From positions 1 through 64,000 of the forward strand of contig NZ_JAUSSG010000013.1 in NCBI RefSeq assembly GCF_030812215.1: a stretch of DNA of 64,000 bases. Reading direction: 5' to 3'. This stretch comes from Variovorax boronicumulans. Lineage in GTDB: Bacteria > Pseudomonadota > Gammaproteobacteria > Burkholderiales > Burkholderiaceae_C. The position numbers and the translations under genes were made by a program. The notes below the pieces were generated by a model. The model had not been told where the DNA came from. It saw only the letters and a list, made by a program, of their open reading frames with translations, and did no database searches. Shown here in pieces: positions 50,010 to 58,580 of this stretch (position 1 is its first letter; every line of letters starts with the position of its first letter).

Positions 50010-50981
50010 TCAGCCGCGCGCGCTGGCCCAGTGCCCTGTGCCCGCCAGATGCGGCGACAGTTGCGCATCGCCCCAGCGCAGCGGCAGCGCGGCCGGACGG
50101 CGCAATGCGTGCTGGACATGCAGACGAAGCAGCCGCTCGGCGCCTTCGAACCGGGCAAGCTCGGGCCCGTCCAGCACGATCTCCGCAGTGGCTGCCACAT
50201 GCAGCAGGTCGCCGTTGTCGTAGTCGATGAACAGCAGGCCCGCACGCGGGTGCGCCAACAGATTGCCGAGCGTGTTGAAGAAGCGGTTGCCGTTGAAATC
50301 GGGCACCGTCAGCACGCCGCCTTCGTCGACGCGCACGAAGCCGGGTCGACCGCCGCGGTGCGACACGTCGACGCCGTGCGACCTGGCATCGGCTTCGTCG
50401 CCCGCTGCCACTTCGTCGGGGTAGGCCGTGGCGATGAACAGCGTGTCCGCGCTGCCGATAAGACGCTGCGCTTCGAGGTCCAGCGTGTCGAGCCATTGCA
50501 CCGATGCGCCGTCTCTGCGCGTCGGCACAAACACCGGCTCGCGCGCCTGGATGTACCGCGGGCAATTGCCGAAGCTCTGCTGCACCTCGAGCATGAAGCC
50601 CGTGGCATCGAGCGATTCGACCGTGGCGTTCATGCGGTTGCGCCGCCGCGTATGCGGCTCGATGCCCAACAAGCCGAGCGGGGCGCCTTCTGCGAGCTGG
50701 CCTGCGAGCGGATCGCCGGCCGCGGGCAGCGCATCGATGCGCAGGTGCGTCGCATCGGGCGAATGCGCAAAACCCGCGGGGGCCGCGAGCACGCTGGCCC
50801 AGGGCTGCAGGTTCGCATCGAGGCTGCCGACCACGACGAACGGCAGCTGCGCGAAGAACTCGCGGTGCTGGTCGGGCATGTAGTCGCGGATCACGCGCGG
50901 CCCCGCGACCGCCATCTGCTCGCGCGAGCCGGCGTGGAGTTGCAGCGCGCGCTCCCCGGCGTGGAAGGGTGCCGCGATCAT
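50010..50981 (-). CDS. Pyridoxamine 5'-phosphate oxidase-family flavin-binding protein
   Basis: A 323-residue protein with PNPOx-like split-barrel halves. LPFVVVGSLDANLQPWASVL lies in the first, and ADTLFIATAYPDEV and GRPGFVRVDEGG...FNTLGNLLAHPRAGLLF lie in the second. This arrangement matches the COG3576-like proteins fused to or paired with ferredoxin reductases; here no such domain is fused. Flavin binding is family-inferred and the reaction is unknown. Its ATG overlaps the GST stop by four bases, so they are cotranscribed. Confidence 0.83.
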   Translation of the reverse strand: MIAAPFHAGERALQLHAGSREQMAVAGPRVIRDYMPDQHREFFAQLPFVVVGSLDANLQPWASVLAAPAGFAHSPDATHLRIDALPAAGDPLAGQLAEGAPLGLLGIEPHTRRRNRMNATVESLDATGFMLEVQQSFGNCPRYIQAREPVFVPTRRDGASVQWLDTLDLEAQRLIGSADTLFIATAYPDEVAAGDEADARSHGVDVSHRGGRPGFVRVDEGGVLTVPDFNGNRFFNTLGNLLAHPRAGLLFIDYDNGDLLHVAATAEIVLDGPELARFEGAERLLRLHVQHALRRPAALPLRWGDAQLSPHLAGTGHWASARG

Positions 50982-51634
50982 GCTGCCGCCGCGAGCCCGA
51001 CCGGCGTGCGCACCATCGGCACGAAACCGGGCAGGGCTTCAATGCGCGCAAGCCATTCGCGCACTTGTGGATAGGCTTCGAGCGACACGCGACCTTCGGG
51101 TGCGTGCGCCACGTAGGCGTAGTTCGAGATGTCGGCAAGCGTGGCTTCGGGGCCAGCGAGGAAGGGCTGGCGTTCGAGGTGGATCTCCATCACAGCGAGC
51201 AGCGCATGCGAGCGCGTCACCGTCTCCGTAGGGTCCACGGCCAGGCCGAACAGCGCCATGACGCGCGCCGCAGCCGGGCCGTAAGCCAGCGGACCTGCCG
51301 CCACCGAGAACCAGCGCTGCACGCGCGCGGCACCCACCGCGTCCTGCGGCATCCAGCGCGACGGGTCGGCCGAATAACGCGCATTGAGGTAGACCAGGAT
51401 CGCGTTGGAATCGGCCAGCGTGACCTCGCCGTCCTCGATCACCGGCACCTGGCCGAAGGGGTTGCGCGCCAGGAATTCGGGCGTGCGGTGGGCGCGCTGC
51501 TTCAGGTCGAGCTCGATCACCTCGAAAGGCAGGCCGAGCATCGAGAGGAACAGCCGCACGCGGTGCACATGGCCCGAAATGGCGCTGCCGTAGAGCTTGA
51601 TGGGTTGCGCGGGGCGAGTGGCGGTGGCATTCAT
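50978..51634 (-). CDS. Glutathione S-transferase
   Basis: A cytosolic GST of 218 residues. The thioredoxin-like N-terminal domain has KLYGSAISGHVHRVRLFLSMLG, with Ser in the catalytic position, NPFGQVPVIEDGEVTLADSNAILVYL (GSH-binding PVIEDG-x6-DSNAI), and the helical C-terminal domain follows. AAGGA precedes the ATG. It is cotranscribed with the PNPOx-like gene and divergent from the LysR gene at 51760. Confidence 0.92.
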   Translation of the reverse strand: MNATATRPAQPIKLYGSAISGHVHRVRLFLSMLGLPFEVIELDLKQRAHRTPEFLARNPFGQVPVIEDGEVTLADSNAILVYLNARYSADPSRWMPQDAVGAARVQRWFSVAAGPLAYGPAAARVMALFGLAVDPTETVTRSHALLAVMEIHLERQPFLAGPEATLADISNYAYVAHAPEGRVSLEAYPQVREWLARIEALPGFVPMVRTPVGLAAAA

Positions 51635-51759
51635 GGGAGGTCCTTTTGAAATGGCGAAACAGCGGCCGGGTGGCGTGTTCCCGATTCTTCTCTCTTGCAC
51701 CCGATGAATGAATAGCCGTTTCTGTATTTGACTGCTGCGTTTTCCGGTTTAATCGCGGC

Positions 51760-52650
51760 ATGGACCGCTTCAAAGCCATGCAGACCTTCGTACAGATTGC
51801 CGAGCAAGGCAGCATGACCCGCGCCGCCGAGTCGCTGGGCACTTCGTTGCCTGCGGTGGTGCGTTCGCTCGCCGCACTCGAGGCGCACCTGGGCGTGCGC
51901 CTTTTTCATCGCACCACCCGCCGCCTGTCGCTCACCGAAGAGGGCCGCCACTACCTGCCGAGTGCGCGCGAGGTGCTGCTCGCAGCCGATGCCGCCGACC
52001 GCGCGCTCAATGCCGAGGCACGCGAGCCGGCGGGCCAACTCACCATCACCGCACCGGTGCTGTTCGGCCACATGTACGTGGCGCCGGCCATCACGCGATT
52101 CATGAAGCGCTACGACAAGGTGCGCTGCAGCGTGCTGCTGTACGACCGCGCGGTGAACCTGCTGGAGGAGAACATCGACGTCGGCATCCGCATCAGCCCG
52201 CTGGAAGACTCGTCGCTCGTGGCGCAGTCGCTGGGCACCATCCGGCGCGTGGTCGCGGTGAGCCCCGACTACCTCGCGCGCCACGGCACGCCGCAGCATC
52301 CGCGCGAGCTGAACGGCGCACCCTGCGTGCGCGGCCGCATCGACGCACCGCCGCAATGGCAGTTCCACGAAGGCGGCAAGACGATCAGCGTGACGCCGAG
52401 CAACCGGCTGGAGTTCAACCACCTCGCGCCCGCCGTCGAGGCCTGCGCCGCGGGCATGGGCTTCGGCACCTTTTTCTCGTACCAGGTGCTGCCGTACGTG
52501 GCGCAGGGGCGCCTGAAGATCGTGCTCGAGGACTTCGAGCCGCCGCCGCGGCCGGTGAGCGTGATCTACCCGAACGCGCGGCTGCTGCCGGCCCGCACGC
52601 GGGCTTTCATCGACTGGATGAAGACGGAGTTCACCGGCTTGCGGATGTAG
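51760..52650 (+). CDS. LysR-family regulator
   Basis: A LysR regulator of 296 residues. The helix-turn-helix is TRAAESLGTSLPAVVRSLAALE, quoted by its core ESLGTSLPAVVRSLA, and the RLFHRTTRRLSLTEEG segment follows. It belongs to the CrgA/PecT-like branch. It is divergent from the GST/PNPOx-like pair, its probable target. The inducer is unknown. Confidence 0.9.
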   Translation: MDRFKAMQTFVQIAEQGSMTRAAESLGTSLPAVVRSLAALEAHLGVRLFHRTTRRLSLTEEGRHYLPSAREVLLAADAADRALNAEAREPAGQLTITAPVLFGHMYVAPAITRFMKRYDKVRCSVLLYDRAVNLLEENIDVGIRISPLEDSSLVAQSLGTIRRVVAVSPDYLARHGTPQHPRELNGAPCVRGRIDAPPQWQFHEGGKTISVTPSNRLEFNHLAPAVEACAAGMGFGTFFSYQVLPYVAQGRLKIVLEDFEPPPRPVSVIYPNARLLPARTRAFIDWMKTEFTGLRM

Positions 52651-52653
52651 CCG

Positions 52654-53346
52654 CTACGACGCAGCCGCGGGTGCGGGTGCCGGCAGGGGCTTGCCTTCGC
52701 ACAGCGCCGCGGCGTCGGTCGCCATGCTGCGCACCGCCTCTTCCATGCCGAGGTTCAGCACCGACATGAATTCGCCGTTGCCGCTCGCCCAGTTGGTGCG
52801 CGTGCCCATGCCGTGATAGAGGCGCGAGGCGATCTCGCCGCTGGGCAGTCGGTAGTTCACCTTCAGCACCACATGCGAGACAAGGTTGAGCCCCGCGGAC
52901 CACGCATGGGCGAGGCGCAACGCGACCACGGCCGAGACCTGCCGGGCGCCGGTGGCCGCAGCGGGCGCGCCGACGATGGGCTGGAAGCCATAGCGCTGGG
53001 TCGACAACAACGCATCGCGCGTCCACATGCCCGCATCGCCGCTGCGCAGTGACTCCACCGCCCTCGGCGTGGCATGCACCGTCGGCATCATCAAGGTGAG
53101 GTTGCCGGCGTAGACCTGGTTGTTGCGGGCATCTTCGATGGCTGGCAGGTAGAGCTTGCAGCCCTGCGGCACACGCAGGGTTTCCACCGGCGGGCCATTG
53201 GGGCGCTGCTCCTGCTCGGGCGCCTGCTGGTAGACCATGTCGAGCGGTTCGCTCTCGGTGACTGCCTGCGCGAAGCCGGGCATGGCGCAGAGCGCGAACA
53301 GGGCGGCGGCTGCCAGGCCGGTGCGAAATTGGGAGGGTTGCTTCAT
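52654..53346 (-). CDS. Uncharacterised exported protein
   Basis: A 230-residue protein not assigned to a family. Residues 1-28 (MKQPSQFRTGLAAAALFALC then AMPGFAQA) are a signal peptide. The mature part is rich in Ala, with an isolated Cys in PQGCKLYLPAIEDARNNQVYAG and a Pro/Ala tail. The start overlaps the stop of the upstream lipoprotein gene by four bases, so the two are translationally coupled and probably act together in the envelope. Confidence 0.72.
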   Translation of the reverse strand: MKQPSQFRTGLAAAALFALCAMPGFAQAVTESEPLDMVYQQAPEQEQRPNGPPVETLRVPQGCKLYLPAIEDARNNQVYAGNLTLMMPTVHATPRAVESLRSGDAGMWTRDALLSTQRYGFQPIVGAPAAATGARQVSAVVALRLAHAWSAGLNLVSHVVLKVNYRLPSGEIASRLYHGMGTRTNWASGNGEFMSVLNLGMEEAVRSMATDAAALCEGKPLPAPAPAAAS

Positions 53347-54185
53347 GGTGCGGCCGTCCGGACCGAATACATCGCGTTGTCCTGGTCGCGGAATGCGACG
53401 CGGCCGGGCTGCTCGTCGAAGCCCTGGCCACCCAGCGTCACCCAGGTGCCGTTGACGTTGAACCGCGCGGTGCGGATCGCGCCGGAGCGCGCGCCGGCGA
53501 GATCCAGCCCCACCACATGCAGCGTCTGCTGGATCGAATCGCGCATCACGGCCTTGAGCTGCTGCCCGTCATTGGCGCCCAGCCGACGAACGACGGTGGC
53601 GCGTGCGCCGCCGCTCACAGGTGTCTGGTAGATCGTCGCGGATCGGTACGAGGGCTCCTTGTTGCCGTCCTGCCAGAGCAGTGCCGTGGTGCGCGTGGTG
53701 AAAGCGCCCAGCCCGGGCTCCAGCACGTACTGCAGCAACAGCACGAGGTAGGCGCGACCGTTCTTCGTGGCGGCGATGCGGGCGTCCTGCTCGGCTTTGG
53801 GCGGCATGCCCGCGAGCACCTGCGACGAGACAACCTTCAGCGGGAACGCGTTGGGCGTGTTGAGCAATTCGCCGATGGCCAGGCCCGCCTCGACGCGGTA
53901 GTCGTAGTCGAGCAGCGGGCCGACGATGGCGCCTACTTCCGCACTCATTTCCTTTTGCCGCGATTGCTGCACCGACGAGTCGATCAGCGCGCCGATGAGG
54001 CCGCCGCCCGTGGCCGCGCTCACACCGGGCGCCTGCGCGGAGAACATGAAGCTCTCTTGTGCGACGACCACGCGCAGGTCGGCCTCTTGCACCTTGGTGC
54101 GATCCGTTGCCGCGAGCGGCCGGTGGAATTGGGCGCATGCACCCAGCAGTAAAACGACTGACAGTGCCAACAGAAAACGCAGCAT
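53343..54185 (-). CDS. Uncharacterised lipoprotein
   Basis: A predicted lipoprotein of 280 residues. The N-terminus MLRFLLALSVVLLLGACAQF ends in a clear lipobox (LGAC, Cys17). A Gly-rich segment (SAATGGGLIGALIDS) follows, then a domain with LLLQYVLEPGLGAFTTRTTA. The residue after Cys is Ala, not Asp, so outer-membrane sorting is expected. It is coupled to the exported protein at 52654. Function is unknown. Confidence 0.76.
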   Translation of the reverse strand: MLRFLLALSVVLLLGACAQFHRPLAATDRTKVQEADLRVVVAQESFMFSAQAPGVSAATGGGLIGALIDSSVQQSRQKEMSAEVGAIVGPLLDYDYRVEAGLAIGELLNTPNAFPLKVVSSQVLAGMPPKAEQDARIAATKNGRAYLVLLLQYVLEPGLGAFTTRTTALLWQDGNKEPSYRSATIYQTPVSGGARATVVRRLGANDGQQLKAVMRDSIQQTLHVVGLDLAGARSGAIRTARFNVNGTWVTLGGQGFDEQPGRVAFRDQDNAMYSVRTAAP

Positions 54186-54251
54186 CTTCGGGTCTTCTCT
54201 CGCGGTATTCGACTGGGCGTCGATTGTGCCGGGTGTTGCCTGGATCACGCA

Positions 54252-54293
54252 CCGCTTGTCCATCGGTTGGTGCCGCTTGTCCATTGGTTGAAG
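54252..54293. repeat. Two tandem 21-nt repeats upstream of the exporter genes
   Basis: CCGCTTGTCCAT-C-GGTTGGTG and CCGCTTGTCCAT-T-GGTTGAAG lie head to tail, in the interval between the divergent lipoprotein gene and the NodI-type gene. The period of 21 nt, two helical turns, suits cooperative binding of a regulator. Confidence 0.6.
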
Positions 54294-54333
54294 CGATGGC
54301 GACGTTCATCGGGGCCTGCGTCAGAATGCCTGT

Positions 54334-55275
<942 letters not shown>

Positions 55276-55278
55276 ACC

Positions 55279-56112
55279 ATGAACACGACGACTGCAACGA
55301 CCAACCCCGCGCCGCCCGCACCCTCTCCGTGGCGCGCACCCGAGATCTCGCTGCGCTGGTGGCCCGTGTTCCTGCGCAACCTGCTGGTGTGGCGCAAGCT
55401 CGCGATCCCGAGCCTCATCGGCAACATCGCCGAGCCGCTGATCTGGCTCGTGGCCTTCGGGTACGGCATGGGCGCGCTGGTGGGGCAGGTGGCGGTGGAC
55501 GGCGTGAAGGTGCCCTACATCCTGTTCCTCGCCAGCGGCTCGATCTGCATGAGCGCGATGAATGCGGCGAGCTTCGAGGCGCTGTATTCGGCCTTCTCGC
55601 GCATGCATGTGCAGAAGACCTGGGACGGCATCATGAATGCGCCGGTCGGGCTCGATGACATCGTGCTCGCCGAGATGCTGTGGGCCGCGTTCAAGTCGAT
55701 CTTCACCGTGACCGCGATCCTGTTCGTGATGCTGGGTCTCGGCATCAGCCACAGCCCCAAGTTGATCGTCGCGTGGCTGGTGCTGATCGGCGCGGGCATC
55801 ACCTTCTCGTCGATTGCGCTGATCTTCAATGCGCTCGCCAAGGGCTACGACTTCTTCACCTACTACTTCACGCTGTTCATGACGCCGATGATGTTCCTGA
55901 GCGGCGTGTTCTTTCCGCTCGAACAACTGCCTTCGGCGGTGAAGGCCGTAGCGGCATGGCTTCCACTGACCAACGCGGTCGCGCTGGTGCGGCCGCTCTT
56001 CATGGACCAGTGGCCGGCCGACTGGTGGCTGCATGCGGGCGTGCTGGCGGTGTATGCGGTCGTGGCGTTCTGGATCGCGCTGGCGTTGACGCGCAAGCGC
56101 TTCAAGGCCTGA
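55279..56112 (+). CDS. nodJ: ABC-2-type exporter permease, NodJ type
   Basis: An inner-membrane ABC-2 permease of 277 residues with about six hydrophobic helices. NodJ-like features include GNIAEPLIWLVAFGYGMG, TWDGIMNAPVGLDDIVLAEMLW in part, and the late FFPLEQLPSAVKAVAAWLPLTNAVALVRPL. It pairs with the NodI-type ATPase upstream. No nodABC genes are present, so nodulation is not implied. Confidence 0.88.
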   Translation: MNTTTATTNPAPPAPSPWRAPEISLRWWPVFLRNLLVWRKLAIPSLIGNIAEPLIWLVAFGYGMGALVGQVAVDGVKVPYILFLASGSICMSAMNAASFEALYSAFSRMHVQKTWDGIMNAPVGLDDIVLAEMLWAAFKSIFTVTAILFVMLGLGISHSPKLIVAWLVLIGAGITFSSIALIFNALAKGYDFFTYYFTLFMTPMMFLSGVFFPLEQLPSAVKAVAAWLPLTNAVALVRPLFMDQWPADWWLHAGVLAVYAVVAFWIALALTRKRFKA

Positions 56113-56158
56113 AGACCTGCGGCCGAGGACATCCGGAAACGGGTGCTTTCAAATTACA

Positions 56159-56187
56159 TTGCGCACAATTTAATTGTTCGCTAGAAT
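56159..56187 (+). promoter_or_regulatory. ohrR promoter with embedded OhrR operator
   Basis: The -35 TTGCGC (56159-56164) and -10 TAGAAT (56182-56187) have a 17-nt spacer. The palindrome ACAATTTAATTGT (56165-56177) fills the spacer and matches the known OhrR box (ACAATT-n-AATTGT). Binding there would block RNA polymerase. The predicted start is about 56194, almost at the ATG. Confidence 0.75.
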
Positions 56188-56194
56188 TCGACCC

Positions 56195-56650
56195 ATGCGC
56201 TCCACCACCGTCTCCGCCGACGAAATGCTCAAGCTGGACAACCAGCTGTGCTTCGCCGTGTATTCCGCCTCGCTGGCGATGACCCGGCTCTACAAGCCGG
56301 TGCTGGAAAAGCTGCAACTCACCTACCCCCAATACCTCGTCATGCTGGCCCTCTGGGAGCAAGACGGATTGATGGTCTCCGAACTCGGCGAACGCCTCTC
56401 GCTCGACTCCGGCACGCTCACCCCGCTGCTCAAGCGTCTCGAAGCCAACGGCTACGTGGCACGGGTGCGCGACGTGGCCGACGAGCGCCGCGTGCACATC
56501 ACGCTCACCGCCGCCGGCCGCAAGTTGAAGGCGCGCGCCGCCAGCGTTCCCGGTTGCCTCATGGCTGCCACCGAATGCTCGGTGCCCGAACTCATTGCGC
56601 TCACCCAGCAAATCCAGACACTGCGCGACCGCATCAAGAAGGCGGCCTGA
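56195..56650 (+). CDS. ohrR: OhrR, organic-peroxide-sensing MarR-family repressor
   Basis: A MarR-type dimeric repressor of 151 residues that senses organic hydroperoxides. The peroxidatic Cys19 sits in the diagnostic LDNQLCFAVYSAS segment, and the winged helix contains SLDSGTLTPLLKRLE. A second Cys at 61 (not shown by motif) and Cys128/133-region residues in GCLMAATEC suggest the two-Cys class. There is no Shine-Dalgarno sequence and the predicted transcript begins at the ATG, so the mRNA may be leaderless. It is followed by ohr after 86 nt. Confidence 0.93.
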   Translation: MRSTTVSADEMLKLDNQLCFAVYSASLAMTRLYKPVLEKLQLTYPQYLVMLALWEQDGLMVSELGERLSLDSGTLTPLLKRLEANGYVARVRDVADERRVHITLTAAGRKLKARAASVPGCLMAATECSVPELIALTQQIQTLRDRIKKAA

Positions 56651-56736
56651 CCGACAACGTTTTTCTCCCTGCTTCGATCGAAAAACGAGAGAAGCTTTTT
56701 TCACCCACCCCTCCCTTCATCATCAAAGGAATCACC

Positions 56737-57162
56737 ATGACCACCAAGCTCGACAAAGTGCTCTACACCGCAGAAGCCCACACCGTCGGCGGCCGTGACG
56801 GCGCAGGCAAGTCCAGCGACGGCGCGATCGACGTCAAGCTCAGCTCGCCCGGTTCGGGCAAGCCCGGCACCAACCCCGAGCAGCTGTTCGCGGTCGGCTA
56901 TGCAGCCTGCTTCATCGGTGCGATGAAGGCCGTCGGCCCGAAGATCAGCGTGAAGGTGCCCGACGACGTGGCCATCGACTCGAAGGTTTCCCTCGGCCCG
57001 ACGAACGGCGGCGCTGCCTACGGCATCTCGGTGCAACTGGCGATCACGCTGCCTGGCCTCGATGCCGAACAGAAGCAGAAGCTGGTCGACACCGCTCACC
57101 AGGTTTGCCCGTACTCGAACGCAACGCGCGGCAACATCGACGTCGAACTGACGATTGTTTGA
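56737..57162 (+). CDS. ohr: Organic hydroperoxide resistance protein
   Basis: A thiol peroxidase that reduces organic and fatty acid hydroperoxides, using lipoyl-type reductants. The 141-residue protein has the two redox cysteines Cys58 (GYAACFIGA) and Cys124 (QVCPYSNATRGN), and the catalytic Arg region near GGRDGAGKSSDG. AAAGGA lies upstream of the ATG. It is probably cotranscribed with ohrR or has its own promoter in the 86-nt gap, where I saw no second operator. Confidence 0.95.
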   Translation: MTTKLDKVLYTAEAHTVGGRDGAGKSSDGAIDVKLSSPGSGKPGTNPEQLFAVGYAACFIGAMKAVGPKISVKVPDDVAIDSKVSLGPTNGGAAYGISVQLAITLPGLDAEQKQKLVDTAHQVCPYSNATRGNIDVELTIV

Positions 57163-57163
57163 G

Positions 57164-57265
57164 CTCGCCCCCAGGCTGCGCGCACTTCGTGTCGCTTCGC
57201 CAACCCCCTACCGGGGGCAACACCTGAGGCCCGGCAAAGCCGGTTCCTCGGTGTTCCCTTGAAGG
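57164..57265. repeat. Intergenic palindromic element after ohr
   Basis: The sequence has a CGCTTCGCC stretch, a CCCC-ctacc-GGGG hairpin, then an AACACC-t-GAGG arm pairing with CCTC-g-GTGTT across a GGC-aaa-GCC tip. It resembles dispersed repeats common in Comamonadaceae genomes, recognised from memory and not searched. It shares the CTTCGC and CCCCC-n-GGGGG character with the element at 59630-59715. Confidence 0.55.
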
Positions 57266-57283
57266 GATCCGACAGCTTCAAAG

Positions 57284-57317
57284 AAAGCGCCTCAGCCACA
57301 AGCCGGGGCGCTTTTTT
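57284..57317 (+). terminator. Intrinsic terminator downstream of ohr
   Basis: AAAGCGCC and GGCGCTTT arms (57284-57291, 57307-57314) around a 15-nt loop are followed by TTTTTT on the plus strand. It lies about 120 nt after the ohr stop, beyond the palindromic element, and would end the ohrR-ohr transcript. Confidence 0.75.
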
Positions 57318-57430
57318 CATGGCCGGCGTTGTCTCACGGGTGACGCGGAAAGGGACAACGCGATAGCGCCTTTCATCAAGCTTGGCTAATGTGGCCGCAC
57401 GCCCTTCAACGCACCGTGGAGATCGACACC

Positions 57431-58546
57431 ATGAGCACCACCAGCCTCCTCGTCCGCAAGGACAGCCTTCCCACCACGCGCCTGCACACCGCCACCGACC
57501 AGCCATTGGCCGACGGCCAGGTGCGGGTGCGCATCGACAGCTTTGCGCTCACCTCCAACAACATCACCTACGCCGCCTTCGGCGACGCGATGAGCTATTG
57601 GCAGTTCTTCCCTTCCGAGGAAGAAGGCTGGGGCAGCATCCCCGTGTGGGGTTTCGCGAGCGTGACGCAATCGCTGCACCCGGGTGTGGCGGTGGGCGAG
57701 CGGCTCTACGGCTACTGGCCGATGGCGTCGAGCGCGGTGTTGAGCCCCGACCGGCTCTCGCCCGGGCGCTTCACCGACGCGGCCCCGCACCGCGCCGAGT
57801 TGCCCGCGGTCTACAACCAGTATTTCCGCTGCAACGCCGATCCGCTCTACACCACCGACACCGAAGACCTGCAGGCGCTGCTGCGCCCGCTGTTCATCAC
57901 CTCGTGGCTGATCGACGACTTCATGGCCGACAACGACTTCTTCGGCGCCACGACCATGCTGCTCTCGAGCGCATCGAGCAAGACGGCCTACGGCACCGCC
58001 TTCCAGCTGCATCAACGCAAGGGCATCGAGGTGATCGGCCTCACCTCGCCTGGCAACGTGGCCTTCTGCGAAAGCCTGGGCTGCTACCACCGCGTGGTGA
58101 CCTACGACGCGCTGGACACGATCGCGGCCGACACGCCCAGCGTGTACATCGACTTCGCCGGCAACGGCGGGCTGCGCAACGCCATCCACGAGCGCTTCGC
58201 GAACCTCAAGTACAGCTGCTCGATCGGGGGCACGCATGTGGAGCAGCTCGCGTCCAAGGGCGCGGGCAAGAGCCTGTCGGGTCCGCGCGCCACGCTGTTC
58301 TTCGCGCCCGCGCAGATCAAGAAGCGCACCGCCGAATGGGGTGCGGAAGAATTCGGCCGGCGCATGGTGGCCGCCTGGCGCAACTTCCTCGCCACGGTGA
58401 CCGACGTGAGTAACCCCTGGCTGCACGCCGAGCAGCACCGCGGCGGCGAGGCGGTGCAGGCCGCCTATGCGCAGGTGCTGGCCGGCAAGGGCGACCCGCG
58501 CACCGGCCATATCCTTTCGCTTTACAAACAACCCGGCGGGCTGTGA
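57431..58546 (+). CDS. DUF2855 family protein
   Basis: A 371-residue protein of the DUF2855 family, related in fold to medium-chain dehydrogenases but without the usual zinc ligands. Visible features are NNITYAAFGDAMSYWQFFPSEE, quoted by its core AFGDAMSYWQFFP, WGFASVTQS, a Rossmann-like SSASSKTAYGTAFQLH and YIDFAGNGGLRNAIHERF. Function is unknown. Start MSTTSLLVRKD is preferred over ATG 57389, which adds unrelated residues. The kinase gene follows after 34 nt. Confidence 0.85.
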   Translation: MSTTSLLVRKDSLPTTRLHTATDQPLADGQVRVRIDSFALTSNNITYAAFGDAMSYWQFFPSEEEGWGSIPVWGFASVTQSLHPGVAVGERLYGYWPMASSAVLSPDRLSPGRFTDAAPHRAELPAVYNQYFRCNADPLYTTDTEDLQALLRPLFITSWLIDDFMADNDFFGATTMLLSSASSKTAYGTAFQLHQRKGIEVIGLTSPGNVAFCESLGCYHRVVTYDALDTIAADTPSVYIDFAGNGGLRNAIHERFANLKYSCSIGGTHVEQLASKGAGKSLSGPRATLFFAPAQIKKRTAEWGAEEFGRRMVAAWRNFLATVTDVSNPWLHAEQHRGGEAVQAAYAQVLAGKGDPRTGHILSLYKQPGGL

Positions 58547-58580
58547 CGGCGAAGGCGGCGGGGGTGGCGACAATCGCTGC

